DNA from: Gammaproteobacteria bacterium
GTDB taxonomy: Bacteria > Pseudomonadota > Gammaproteobacteria > Pseudomonadales > Pseudohongiellaceae
Assembly (NCBI GenBank): GCA_009922595.1
Contig: RFVC01000011.1
Span: 1-61,930 of the forward strand
Direction of reading: 5' to 3'
Length of the DNA: 61,930 bases
Position 1 is the first letter of the stretch; each line of letters opens with the position of its first letter. Under the pieces are notes generated by a model that did not search any database, was not told the origin of the DNA, and worked only from the letters and a program-made list of their open reading frames with translations. Shown here piece by piece: positions 8,970 through 17,960 of this stretch. The position numbers and the translations under genes were made by a program.

Positions 8970-9734
8970 ATGGAATTTGAACTGACAATCATCAGTATTT
9001 CGCTTCTTATTGGCGCAGGATTTCTTGCAGGCTTCATCAATACCATCGCTGGGGGTGGCTCAATGCTGACCCTGCCGGCTTTCATGATTCTTGGCATGCC
9101 TGCTGATATTGCCAACGGGACTAATCGTGTCGGGATTTTCCTGCAGTCACTGGCTGGTGCCAGGGGATTTTACAAGGAAGGTAAACTGGCACCTGCCACC
9201 ATAGTGCCGAACCTGGTACCAACGCTAATAGGCGCTTTTCTTGGCTCAATGCTCGCGTCCTACCTACCTGTCAGCTGGCTAAAGCCTACCCTGTTGGTCA
9301 CCATGCTTGCCATGGCGGTCCTGATGCTGGTTAAACCCTCTGTGGTTGCCCCACCCGAGGGAACGCCTACTTATACTCTTAGTGAAAGGCCCATGGCTGT
9401 GCTGGGATTATTTTTTGCCGGGTTTTATGGCGGCTTCGTGCAGGCAGGTGTTGGGTTTCTCCTGATCGCGGCTGTCGCCGGCGGCCTGCGTTACGACCTT
9501 GTGCGCACCAACGCGCTGAAAATGGCAATTACCGCGGCACTCACCGTAATTGCACTGATCGTGTTTGTCTTTCGCGGGCAGGTTATGTGGATTCCAGGCC
9601 TGGTAATGGCGGTAGGTACTGTGGCCGGCGCCTCGGTTAGCGTCAAGTTTGCCATCAAGGTGCCGCAGTCAGTACTGAAGTGGGTGCTTTTCGTAATGGT
9701 CCTAATTACCTGCGCTGCCGCCTACTTTAGTTAG
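8970..9734 (+). CDS. TSUP (TauE/SafE) family permease
   Basis: Inner-membrane anion permease of the sulfite exporter TauE/SafE family, 254 residues with about eight hydrophobic segments. The N-terminal GFINTIAGGGSMLTLPA motif is diagnostic, and the second-half repeat GFYGGFVQAGVGFLLIAA is present. Start ATG overlaps no gene; the 3' end overlaps the convergent MATE gene by 8 nt. Family members export sulfite, sulfoacetate or related organosulfur anions; the substrate here is not indicated by neighbours. Confidence 0.85.
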   Translation: MEFELTIISISLLIGAGFLAGFINTIAGGGSMLTLPAFMILGMPADIANGTNRVGIFLQSLAGARGFYKEGKLAPATIVPNLVPTLIGAFLGSMLASYLPVSWLKPTLLVTMLAMAVLMLVKPSVVAPPEGTPTYTLSERPMAVLGLFFAGFYGGFVQAGVGFLLIAAVAGGLRYDLVRTNALKMAITAALTVIALIVFVFRGQVMWIPGLVMAVGTVAGASVSVKFAIKVPQSVLKWVLFVMVLITCAAAYFS

Positions 9735-11118
9735 GCTGCATCATCAATGCTTCAGGGTCGGTATTCAAACCGACTTCCCGACTCACTTTCTTGATCATCA
9801 ACCAAGCAAAGCCGCAGGCTAACACATTTCCGGTGGCCGCACCCATGAACAGGCCCTGCAGCCCCATCAACCTGCCACCAATAAAGGCCAGCGGAATATA
9901 AAGCACCATCAGTCGAGCGAACGTCAGCAGCAGCGCTATGCGGGGTTTGCGCAAAACATTCAGAGAAACCATGCACAAGACCACTACGCCATGGGCGCCG
10001 TAGGTCAGAGGCAGAATCCAGAGATACTGCTTGATGACCTCTATGACTTCCGGGTTGCTGCTGAACGTGTTTGCAATTCTGCCACCCAGGATCAGGAGCA
10101 AGGCATATACGATGCACTGGAAACCCAGGACAAATTTAAGACAGCCCATCAACGCGGCATAAGCGCGGTCATTTCTGCCGGCCCCTGTATTTTGGCCAAT
10201 GAACATGGGTAAGGTCGAGGAGAGTGCCATCACCACGATCAAGCTTATTGTTTCAACCCGGCTACCCACACCAAATCCTGCCACAACCTCGTCACCAAAA
10301 CTCGCGACCATAGCGGTCATGATAGCGGCGGCAAGTGGCGTCATAAGATTAGCCCCCATCGCCGGAATTCCGATACCCAGTATTTGCTGCCAATTATCGC
10401 GCAGATGCTGCCAGCGCGGTCCAGCAAAATTGATCAGCTTTTCATGGAAACCTAGCACGATGAAGGAAAGGAGCATGGTAATAGTGGCCGCTACTAGGGT
10501 CGCCGCAGCGGCACCCCGTATTCCCATCTCCGGGAACGGACCGATACCGAAGATCAGCAAAGGATCAAAGAGGATGTTCAGAAATGACAGGCAGGCAGCC
10601 AATGTGGCTGACATTTTGATATTTCCCATGGAGCGAAAGGTGCTGTTCCCGATGACTACAAGCATCAGGAATGGCAGAGCCACCAGCAGAATGTGCATGT
10701 AGTCCTGGATGAAGGGCATGGTCTGTTCGTCTGCGCCGAGCATACTGAACAAAGGTGTGATGATGAGAGAGCCAATACTTGCCATGATAATCGCAAAGCA
10801 GGCGGCAAACAGAAGCCCGTCACTTATCAGCCTGGATGACTCTGAAAAACGATTCTCCCCAACTAGCCTTGAGTTCAGGGAGCTCATGCCCATACCTATC
10901 CCCAGAGCCATACTGATATAGATCATGTATATGGGGATAGCGAAACTGGCGGCTGCCAGCTCTATGGTTCCCAGACGACTGATAAAGAAGGTATCTACGA
11001 TACCCATTAGGTGCATGGCTAAGTTGCCAATCATTGCTGAAAACGTCAGGCGCATCATCAAGGGCCTGATGGGTTCAGACACTATGCGGCGGGTACGCTC
11101 TGCAGCTTTTTCACTCAT
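9727..11118 (-). CDS. MATE family multidrug/Na+ antiporter
   Basis: Twelve-helix efflux protein of the multi-antimicrobial extrusion family, 463 residues. Two pseudo-symmetric halves each begin with PLMMRLTFSAMIGNLAMH-like and ILGIGIPAMGANLM-like helix 1/7 segments, and FIGQNTGAGRNDRAYAA is the family signature loop. It probably exports cationic compounds using a sodium or proton gradient. No regulator lies next to it. Its stop overlaps the end of the convergent TSUP gene by 8 nt. Confidence 0.88.
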   Translation of the reverse strand: MSEKAAERTRRIVSEPIRPLMMRLTFSAMIGNLAMHLMGIVDTFFISRLGTIELAAASFAIPIYMIYISMALGIGMGMSSLNSRLVGENRFSESSRLISDGLLFAACFAIIMASIGSLIITPLFSMLGADEQTMPFIQDYMHILLVALPFLMLVVIGNSTFRSMGNIKMSATLAACLSFLNILFDPLLIFGIGPFPEMGIRGAAAATLVAATITMLLSFIVLGFHEKLINFAGPRWQHLRDNWQQILGIGIPAMGANLMTPLAAAIMTAMVASFGDEVVAGFGVGSRVETISLIVVMALSSTLPMFIGQNTGAGRNDRAYAALMGCLKFVLGFQCIVYALLLILGGRIANTFSSNPEVIEVIKQYLWILPLTYGAHGVVVLCMVSLNVLRKPRIALLLTFARLMVLYIPLAFIGGRLMGLQGLFMGAATGNVLACGFAWLMIKKVSREVGLNTDPEALMMQPN

Positions 11119-11245
11119 GATTTTAATATACGTAAAGGATCTTTAATGTGGCCCAATTTTATATTAAGTGGCCGCCCCAAAAAGCACGAGGCATAAGAAG
11201 CGGGCAAACAGGCCAGCGTCTATCCAAAGGAAAAATTCCTGGGAT

Positions 11246-11274
11246 AAAAAAAGAGGGCCAATGCCCTCTTTTCT
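11246..11274 (-). terminator. Terminator of the tandem membrane-protein operon
   Basis: Perfect 8 bp stem AAGAGGGC/GCCCTCTT with a CAAT loop, an A-run on the plus-strand left side (T-run on the minus strand) and T-rich sequence on the right. It lies about 20 nt past the stop codon at 11291 and is bidirectional in shape. Confidence 0.85.
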
Positions 11275-11290
11275 TTAGTCCAGTAATTTT

Positions 11291-11788
11291 TTAATACTCA
11301 ACGTAAGGGATCATACGACCAAAAACAATCACCACGACCCATATAGCAATTGATAATGCGGCGATCACTTTCGCTCTGAATTCGGCATCCTCGCCATCGG
11401 CCAGCTGCTGTAACTCTTTGTGTTCCCCAAACCAGAACCAAAGTGCATTAAGGCCGGCAATCACGATCAACCCCATCTTCCACTGAAAAGCGATATTTGG
11501 GAAATAGCGGAATGGGTCTGCACAGAGAAAAGCTATCCCTGAAAGCAGGTTAACGGTGAATGCCGCGATGGCCACAGGAATGAATTTCAGCGCTGCTCTC
11601 ATGTTAATGAAGCGGCCAAATCCGATGACGCGAACATCTATCACCAATAATGAACCAAACATGATTGTCAGGCCAATAAAGTGAACCGTCTCCATGGCCG
11701 GAAAGAGCCAGAAGATGTTGCGCATCTGCTCGCCCATCCAGGTGGCTTCAAACCAGGAGGCTAATGGTGCATAAGTTTCATAATCCAT
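11291..11788 (-). CDS. Four-helix membrane protein, DUF6644-like (copy 2)
   Basis: Integral membrane protein of 165 residues with four hydrophobic segments. The N-terminal soluble helix (WFEATWMGEQMRN) leads into FWLFPAMETVHFIGLTIMFG, whose conserved H could bind haem or metal. It resembles the gene just upstream (same pattern of an N-terminal helix, P-x-x-x-x-x-H, then four TM spans), so the two look like a tandem duplication. I chose the ATG at 11788, preceded by an AAGGGGG ribosome site that overlaps the upstream stop; a longer frame would overlap the upstream gene. Function unknown. Confidence 0.75.
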   Translation of the reverse strand: MDYETYAPLASWFEATWMGEQMRNIFWLFPAMETVHFIGLTIMFGSLLVIDVRVIGFGRFINMRAALKFIPVAIAAFTVNLLSGIAFLCADPFRYFPNIAFQWKMGLIVIAGLNALWFWFGEHKELQQLADGEDAEFRAKVIAALSIAIWVVVIVFGRMIPYVEY

Positions 11789-11802
11789 AGTCCTAAACCC
11801 CC

Positions 11803-12252
11803 TTACAGATAAGCCATCAGGCGGCCGGTAATAACGCCGCCGAACCAACAGGCGATGCAGGCACCTGAATACACTTTCATCATGTCTTCAGCTCCAACAC
11901 CTCTTACGTTGTTCATCACCACCTTCATCAGAATGCCGCCAGCAACGATGAAAGCTATTTTTAACTGGAATGAACCCTGGAAAAAATAGGTGGTTGGTGT
12001 ATTACAGAAAAGTATCAAACCCGAAACCAGGTTGATAACAAATCCGATCCAGCCAATGATAAAAAGCTTGTCAAAGGCAAGCATGGAAATATCTTTTGCA
12101 TAACCAAGCGCCCTAAAGTTGAGGGCAACAACCACACCCATCACGGTTGCCATACCAACGGCATGACTTGAAAGGACGATTGGATAACCCCAGAGGGATT
12201 CACGAATGAAAATTCCAAGGGAACTTTCTTCAAGCCAAACTAAAAAACCCAT
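11803..12252 (-). CDS. Four-helix membrane protein, DUF6644-like (copy 1)
   Basis: Small integral membrane protein (149 residues, four hydrophobic spans) of unknown function. It starts with LVWLEESSLGIFIRES, then YPIVLSSHAVGMATVMG, with a conserved histidine in the first span as in its downstream relative. The gene pair is co-transcribed with 14 nt between them. A heterodimeric membrane complex is a reasonable inference. Other family members occur beside exported small-molecule enzymes, but no such partner is seen here. Confidence 0.75.
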   Translation of the reverse strand: MGFLVWLEESSLGIFIRESLWGYPIVLSSHAVGMATVMGVVVALNFRALGYAKDISMLAFDKLFIIGWIGFVINLVSGLILFCNTPTTYFFQGSFQLKIAFIVAGGILMKVVMNNVRGVGAEDMMKVYSGACIACWFGGVITGRLMAYL

Positions 12253-12761
12253 AGACTCAATCCACTAATCGAACCGATAACTGGTATCGGAATTACAACA
12301 CAAACGTAAAGAAACGGAATAACGGAAGCAGAAACTGAATAAAGACTCGTTGATCAATATCAAGAAATCGCGCCGTATCTAGCCGGTCTTATTATTCCCC
12401 TTTTGGCTTTTGTTTGCCGCTTGTAAGCGTTTTTTATTTTATTCTGTTTTATCTAAAATTCTTTTTTCATAAACAAAAGCCGGATAAAACAGGCCGTAAA
12501 GTAAACTACAATCCGCGAAGATTCAAGCAATCACTGTCCTTACTATTAGCCCCCCAGGATGGACTTATTCTAGTGTTTAACAATCAGGAACTATGCAAAT
12601 ATTAAGGAAAAGTTTTAACCATACATTTGGAATGGTCAAAGCTACTTTGAACACAAGAAGCATGTAAAGATTTGACTAATACGCGCTTGGATACATTACA
12701 TGCCATACGCAGTTATAACTGGAGATAATTGCTAGGTGAAAACGCTGAGCCTTTCGGCTTG
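12253..12761. other. 509-nt gene-free region with interleaved inverted repeats
   Basis: No convincing coding sequence: the only plus-strand frame of any length (12414-12605) is AT-rich, low in normal codon bias and matches nothing I know. The stretch 12405-12492 carries two perfect inverted repeats in A-B-A'-B' order, described separately. The rest is AT-rich and shows no tRNA-like or terminator-like fold beyond a weak 4 bp GAAA-loop hairpin beside the lipocalin stop codon. Confidence 0.6.
12405..12492. repeat. Two interleaved perfect inverted repeats (pseudoknot topology)
   Basis: Arm A, GGCTTTTGTTT (12405-12415), is the exact reverse complement of A', AAACAAAAGCC (12471-12481). Arm B, CTGTTTTATC (12444-12453), is the exact reverse complement of B', GATAAAACAG (12483-12492). 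B lies inside the A-A' loop while B' lies one nucleotide after A', so the order is A-B-A'-B', which as RNA would be an H-type pseudoknot. The element is 153 nt or more upstream of the minus-strand membrane-protein operon and could be in its leader. No known riboswitch matches that I can recognise. Confidence 0.5.
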
Positions 12762-13883
12762 TCAATTCCTGACCATCTCCAGGTATCCTTTACCCAGTTC
12801 TGCCCCGGACTGATAGTCCAATACTTCCACCGCACCCTCCCAGTACTCAAAAGTCAGGTCCATCAGCTGCTCTTCGAAGTAGGCTTTAATTAGGAGGTCG
12901 CGCCCCCTGTACCCCATACGCCATTGCGTGGTGTAAATAACACCATTTGAAGCTTTCCAGTCGTGTTCCTCTACCAGCGCAATGTCTTTGGAATTAATCG
13001 AAGTATTGATACCCGAAATGCTCATGTATTTACCAGCACTGAAGGGATGCGCCCTACCCTCAAGATCACGCAGCTGGTAATACATAAGCTCAGATCCGTC
13101 ATGAAACTGAAGTGAAAACCAGTCCCATCCACTTTGATTACTTGATAAGGCACTGGTGCTCCATTCCCGGTCCATCCAGCTTGATCCGGTTACGGTCAGG
13201 GTATGCCCACCAATGGAAAGCTGCCCGTTGGTTTCCATCCTGCTTAGGCTGTAATAAAAGGAGGCATTACCTTGCGCTTCACTTTTCTGGCTAAGCCCAT
13301 CAACTCCCTGCAGAACTGGCGCTTTGCTGGAATTTAACTGAAGGGTAATCGCAAAGTCCTCTGAAGTTACCTCTAGCCCCCAGGGCAAGTCCCGATCAGG
13401 TGAAAACAGCTGCCAGTCCTGTATCCAAATTCTATAAGGATCAGATATTGCCCCCGCCAGACCGGGCGCTTCCCGTGAAAAAATTTCGGCGGAGTAGTGC
13501 TCCCTGTTCTCAATATCACTGATTGCCGCATGACCCATCCAGACGTAATCAGTGCACCATTGATTACCATTGCACAGATGCTCCTCAGTCGGACGCAATG
13601 CGTTGGCAAAAAATGTAACTTGGTAGCCGAAACGACTTCCGGTCTCTGTTTCCAGATTGCCAGTCAAGTACCACCATTCATTGCGAAAGCCTGGGTGAGG
13701 CCCATGATCATCTGGGAAGGAAAACTGCCTGGGCTCAAGTGCCAATTTATAGCCACTGGTATCACCAGCCGCCAGGTATGAAGCTGCCGTTAGCCTTGAT
13801 GATGCGGATTCATTCCCCTGCTCTGCACAACCCAATGCAAGAAGTAAAATTAGGGCCAGAATATAGCTTACTGACCGACGCAT
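12762..13883 (-). CDS. CrtC/AttH-like lipocalin-domain lipoprotein
   Basis: Predicted outer- or inner-membrane lipoprotein of 373 residues: the signal MRRSVSYILALILLLALGC ends in a lipobox LALGC (Cys19). The mature part has the carotenoid-1,2-hydratase/AttH double-lipocalin features, FPDDHGPHPGFRNEWWYLTGNL near residue 55 (split here only for reading) and SWMDREWSTSAL in the second half. I use the ATG at 13881-13883, which shares its A with the permease stop (TGATG), so it is translationally coupled to the ABC permease. In AttEFGH-type systems this protein works with the exporter; the cargo is unknown. Confidence 0.8.
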   Translation of the reverse strand: MRRSVSYILALILLLALGCAEQGNESASSRLTAASYLAAGDTSGYKLALEPRQFSFPDDHGPHPGFRNEWWYLTGNLETETGSRFGYQVTFFANALRPTEEHLCNGNQWCTDYVWMGHAAISDIENREHYSAEIFSREAPGLAGAISDPYRIWIQDWQLFSPDRDLPWGLEVTSEDFAITLQLNSSKAPVLQGVDGLSQKSEAQGNASFYYSLSRMETNGQLSIGGHTLTVTGSSWMDREWSTSALSSNQSGWDWFSLQFHDGSELMYYQLRDLEGRAHPFSAGKYMSISGINTSINSKDIALVEEHDWKASNGVIYTTQWRMGYRGRDLLIKAYFEEQLMDLTFEYWEGAVEVLDYQSGAELGKGYLEMVRN

Positions 13884-16429
13884 CACTCGTCCCTCAATGC
13901 TAGAGCAGGCTTGATGTGTCCGCTTTTCCAAGCTGGATAAATTCCTGCCAACAATGCAGCCCAAACAGCTAGCAACATGGCTTCCAGAAGCACAGATTCT
14001 GGGAGGAAATGCTGCATAGTCCAACCGAAGGAACGACGGTTAATTACATCTATGAGAATGTCAGACATCAGCAATCCCAGAGGCAATGCGAGCAGCCCAG
14101 AACAAAATCCAAGAATGGCTGTCTGTTTCACAATGAGCATTGATGTCTGACGTCTGGTCATACCGGTGGCGCGCAAAATTGCAAACTCCCTGGCTTTTTC
14201 GAGCTGCAGCGCCATCAGAGTGCTGACGACACCGACAAAAGCAACAAGAATTGCGAGCATGCGCAGAACACCGGTGATAGCAAAAGTCCGGTCAAATATT
14301 TCTAGTGTGAAGCTCCTTAGTTCAGTGTTGGCAATTACATTGAAATTGCCCTCATAGGCTGAGGTAAGAATTTCTAGTGTCTCTTTCAGTGACTCTATAT
14401 CGATGTCCTCACGGGCATCTAGCGTAACCCTGGAAATGGGTTCATCTTTCCAGTAGGACTGAAAACTGCTGGTGTGCATGTGGATCATTCCGGTGCCAGA
14501 GGTATAGTCGTAAAAAATACCCAGAACGGTAAATTCAACGGTCCCCGAGCCGGTTAGGACGGAAACCTTATCATTAATGCCAATATCATTCAGGTAGGCC
14601 AGTGGTTCAGAGATAAAAATTCCGTCACCTCGATCAAATGCTTCATAGCCAGACTCACCCAGTTCCTTCATTAAAAATTTTTCAGCCCCTGAAATATCGT
14701 TTACTCCCATAAGAACAGGACCATATTCAGTTTCTACCTGTTCCAGCACGGATTGATGAAGCGCCTCAACGTCATCAAGCGCTGTTATTTCCTCCAGCAA
14801 AGATCGGGGCAGTCCATTGGACAAGGATGGTCCTGAAACTGCCACTAACTGTATATCTCCCGGCAAGGACTGTTCGAGCCAAAGAATAACAGTGCCGCGA
14901 AAGCTGCCAATCATTACGCCAACGCCAACCGTCACTGAAACCGCTACGCAAAGTGCTGCCACTGCAAGACTCGTACGATTCAGGGCAGACTGCACATTAC
15001 GCAAAGCCAGCATACCGGAGAGACCAAGCACTCCAACTCCGACAACCTGGAATACCCTTAGGAGCAGCGATAGAAACAATGGAACGGCCAGGCAGAAGCC
15101 AAATACGATCAGGGTTAGCCCAATAAAACCAGAAACCAGCGAGCCGTGTTCAGGCGTAACCATCAGCCAGCCTATTCCAGTGATGGCACCACCAAGCAGT
15201 GCCAACCGGGGCACGGTCCGATACCAGTCACTGCTCCTGGCAGCCTGTAGATTCAGCGTAACCGGTTTACTGGTAGAAGCGTGCCAGGCAGGGATTGCTG
15301 CGGATGAGAGGCTTAACACGAGACCTAACAGAAGCCCTTTAAACAGTGCCCACTGGCTTACCATGAAACCCGTTACGGATAGGTCAAAGTAAAGCGCATC
15401 GACAGTACCAGTAACCAGCGTAACCAGGTAGGTGCCAAGCATATAACCAGTGATGACACCTAGGGCGCTGGCGATCAGCCCAGTGAAGGCATTTTCTAAA
15501 ATTACCAAAATAAATAATTCCCGGCCGGTAACCCCCTGCGAACGAAAAATCGCTAGCGTTTGCTGACGCTGAACGACAGACAGGGTTACCGTGTTATATA
15601 TAAGCAAGCCCGCTACCAGTAGAGAAAGAAGACTCATTGCAAGGAGGTTGGTATGGAAAGCATTACTCATCTGTTCTACATTTTTCGTACGAGATTGCGC
15701 ACTCACGAGGGTCAAGCTGTCAGGCAGCCAGTTACGTATTTGCCTTGCTTCCTCATCAGAAATGGCAAGGTCGATACTGTCGATTTTTCCCAGACGACCA
15801 AGCACTCCCTGAGCCGCAGCTATATCGGCCAGTATGATCGCGCCAGCGGTTTCGGTTTCGGTAATGCTATAAGTAGCCGCCAGAAATACCTGGAAGTTGT
15901 CGGAAGGAGAGCTCAGGTGAAAGGACTCTCCCACTTTAAGGCCAAGTGACGATGCAGTTGACTCCTCCATTGCAACGGCATTACTCGTACCTACAAGAGA
16001 GACGAGATTACCATTGATACCAAGGATGTCATCAGGTAAAGCTGAACGCTGCCTGGCCATGTTAATTTCACTGATGGCATCAATACCCAAAAGGGTCATT
16101 TCTTGACCATCGGCCATAACCCGCCCACTCAAGCCCGGTGCCGCCCTACGAGTGCCCAACTCTGTCTTCAGCCGGGCAAATATTTCGTCGGGGACACCAT
16201 CAGATCCTGCAACAACCTGGTGTGTAATGCTGCCATTAATTATTTCTATGGACTGGGTGAATGATAGTTTTGCGCTGTTATTGGCCAGATCCACGGCAAC
16301 GACCATCATGACACCAATCATGATGGCCGTGATATTCAACAAGGTCTGCCAGCGATGCTGAACCGCATACCTCCAGGCGCTGAGCCACAGCAAGGAGTTG
16401 TTGGAAGGTTTACCAGGCAAATTCACCAT
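13883..16429 (-). CDS. FtsX/MacB-type ABC transporter permease (YbbP-like)
   Basis: Large permease of 848 residues with an N-terminal TM span, a large periplasmic domain, two FtsX-type four-helix blocks (around 270-400 and 725-840) and a middle membrane pair, the layout of YbbP-like exporters. The second FtsX block contains REFAILRATGMTRRQ. It should pair with the LolD-like ATPase encoded just upstream, whose gene it overlaps by 20 nt, and with the lipoprotein encoded immediately downstream. Role inferred: extraction or export of a lipid or lipoprotein-like substrate at the periplasmic face of the inner membrane. Confidence 0.88.
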   Translation of the reverse strand: MVNLPGKPSNNSLLWLSAWRYAVQHRWQTLLNITAIMIGVMMVVAVDLANNSAKLSFTQSIEIINGSITHQVVAGSDGVPDEIFARLKTELGTRRAAPGLSGRVMADGQEMTLLGIDAISEINMARQRSALPDDILGINGNLVSLVGTSNAVAMEESTASSLGLKVGESFHLSSPSDNFQVFLAATYSITETETAGAIILADIAAAQGVLGRLGKIDSIDLAISDEEARQIRNWLPDSLTLVSAQSRTKNVEQMSNAFHTNLLAMSLLSLLVAGLLIYNTVTLSVVQRQQTLAIFRSQGVTGRELFILVILENAFTGLIASALGVITGYMLGTYLVTLVTGTVDALYFDLSVTGFMVSQWALFKGLLLGLVLSLSSAAIPAWHASTSKPVTLNLQAARSSDWYRTVPRLALLGGAITGIGWLMVTPEHGSLVSGFIGLTLIVFGFCLAVPLFLSLLLRVFQVVGVGVLGLSGMLALRNVQSALNRTSLAVAALCVAVSVTVGVGVMIGSFRGTVILWLEQSLPGDIQLVAVSGPSLSNGLPRSLLEEITALDDVEALHQSVLEQVETEYGPVLMGVNDISGAEKFLMKELGESGYEAFDRGDGIFISEPLAYLNDIGINDKVSVLTGSGTVEFTVLGIFYDYTSGTGMIHMHTSSFQSYWKDEPISRVTLDAREDIDIESLKETLEILTSAYEGNFNVIANTELRSFTLEIFDRTFAITGVLRMLAILVAFVGVVSTLMALQLEKAREFAILRATGMTRRQTSMLIVKQTAILGFCSGLLALPLGLLMSDILIDVINRRSFGWTMQHFLPESVLLEAMLLAVWAALLAGIYPAWKSGHIKPALALRDE

Positions 16430-17144
16430 GCTGCTCCGAAATGATGCCGTCCTCCATTGTCAGAATACGATCAACTGTTTTGGCAACTGCCAAGCTATGC
16501 GTTACAAGAAGCAGACAGCTGTGACTTTCAGAGAGGACTTCATGGAGAACGGAGAGCACCGCCTCACCGGTACGCGCATCAAGGTTGCCTGTAGGTTCGT
16601 CGGCCAAGACGATAGAGGGCGAATGAATCAAAGCCCTCGCAATAGCGACACGTTGTTGCTCACCACCTGAAAGCCTGGAAGGTAATCGGTGCTCCTTGCC
16701 GGAGATCCCAAGGCGCTGGAGCAGGGCCCGGCTTTTCGCAAGGGCCTCAGCACTTCCCACACCATTCAACTCCAGGGTCAGAGCTACATTCTCGATCGCA
16801 GACAAACTGGGGACTAAATTGAAAAACTGATAAATAAATCCAATGTGATGTCGGCGCAAGAGTGTACGCTCGGTATCACTCAGCCCCTCGGACTGCTGGC
16901 CGGCAACGGTTATTTTACCGCTGTCGGGGCTATCTATCCCGGCAATCAGGTTGAGCAGGGTGGTCTTTCCACTGCCGCTGCGCCCTAGCAGTGCCAGTTT
17001 TTCACCGGGCATAATCTGCAGGCTGGCATTATGCAGGACAGGATGGACCTTATCAGTTTCAGGATAACTGTGACTGACAGAATCGAGTGCAATGATCGGG
17101 GAGGATGTATGTGCCTGAAAAGGCTTATCTTTCGGACTTCTCAT
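16410..17144 (-). CDS. LolD-like ABC transporter ATP-binding protein
   Basis: Cytoplasmic ATPase of the MacB/LolD class, 244 residues. Walker A GRSGSGKTTLLN at about 54-65, Q-loop FIYQFFNLVPSLSA, signature LSGGEQQRVAIARAL and Walker B IVLADEPTGNLD are all intact. First gene of a three-gene operon (ATPase, permease, lipocalin lipoprotein) with overlapping junctions. Most like YbbA of YbbA-YbbP systems; LolD itself would be next to LolC/E, which are shorter than the permease here. Confidence 0.9.
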   Translation of the reverse strand: MRSPKDKPFQAHTSSPIIALDSVSHSYPETDKVHPVLHNASLQIMPGEKLALLGRSGSGKTTLLNLIAGIDSPDSGKITVAGQQSEGLSDTERTLLRRHHIGFIYQFFNLVPSLSAIENVALTLELNGVGSAEALAKSRALLQRLGISGKEHRLPSRLSGGEQQRVAIARALIHSPSIVLADEPTGNLDARTGEAVLSVLHEVLSESHSCLLLVTHSLAVAKTVDRILTMEDGIISEQHGEFAW

Positions 17145-17242
17145 TGGTTACTGGGAAACGTATTGTTGCCTCTATCTAGTTTGAATCAACCAATACGCTG
17201 CAGAGGGCAACTGGGGATCATAATAGAGAGCTTACCAAGGAT

Positions 17243-17899
17243 TCAGATCAGTATGCTCTGCAAGTGTTGCGCTATATCGGCAATTTCCCGGCTGCAGACG
17301 CTATGAGTCATGGGGTAACTCTTGTAGACGGGCTGGTAACCCATTTTGCCCAAATATTTGATCGTATTTTTTGCCATCCACTCCGGCAGCAAGGGGTCTT
17401 CAGACCCATGATAGATTTGAATTGGTAGATTTGTGTTAGCAGGATGAGGCTCCACGACTTCAGCAGTAGGAAAAAAAGTTGAGAGTCCAAGAATTCCGGC
17501 CAGTGGTTTGTCGAATGTTAATCCAGCCTGCAAGCAAACAGCACCTCCCTGCGAAAAACCCACCAGAACAACCTGTTCACTGGCAACACCACGCTCGACC
17601 TCGCGGTCAATAAGTTTATGTATCTCCGCAGAGGAAGCAATTAACTGGTCTACATCAATATGCCTTTCACCATGTTCGAGAATATCGAACCAGGCGCGCA
17701 TCTGCATACCACCGTTGATGGTGATAGTTTTGATTGGGGCATGAGGAAGTATAAACCGAACTCCTATTGACTCTGGCAACTTCAACTCAGGTATAACCGG
17801 CTCAAAGTCATGTCCATCCGCTCCCAAGCCATGAAGCCAGATAACGCTTGCGGTTATCTTGTCTCGGGTCTCGATTTCAATGGCGGGTAAAAATTCCAT
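17243..17899 (-). CDS. Carboxylesterase / acyl-protein thioesterase-like hydrolase
   Basis: Alpha/beta-hydrolase of the phospholipase/carboxylesterase family, 218 residues, cytoplasmic. The oxyanion region is WLHGLGADGHDF (about 22-33), the nucleophile Ser sits in GFSQGG (about 113-118), the acid in HGSEDPLL (about 166) and the His in YPMTHSV (about 199). Length and motif order match the Pseudomonas EstB/CarE type. It is divergent from the GST gene with a 61-nt gap. Natural substrate, probably short-chain esters or acylated protein, is not known. Confidence 0.9.
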   Translation of the reverse strand: MEFLPAIEIETRDKITASVIWLHGLGADGHDFEPVIPELKLPESIGVRFILPHAPIKTITINGGMQMRAWFDILEHGERHIDVDQLIASSAEIHKLIDREVERGVASEQVVLVGFSQGGAVCLQAGLTFDKPLAGILGLSTFFPTAEVVEPHPANTNLPIQIYHGSEDPLLPEWMAKNTIKYLGKMGYQPVYKSYPMTHSVCSREIADIAQHLQSILI

Positions 17900-17960
17900 T
17901 TTAGGATTGTATTCTTCATACTCTGTATCTCCAAGCGCATGAAAACTATATAGCTCAATC

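Noticed and set aside
12414-12605. 63-codon plus-strand frame in the gene-free region
   Set aside because: AT-rich, runs through both inverted repeats, no ribosome site or recognisable motif.
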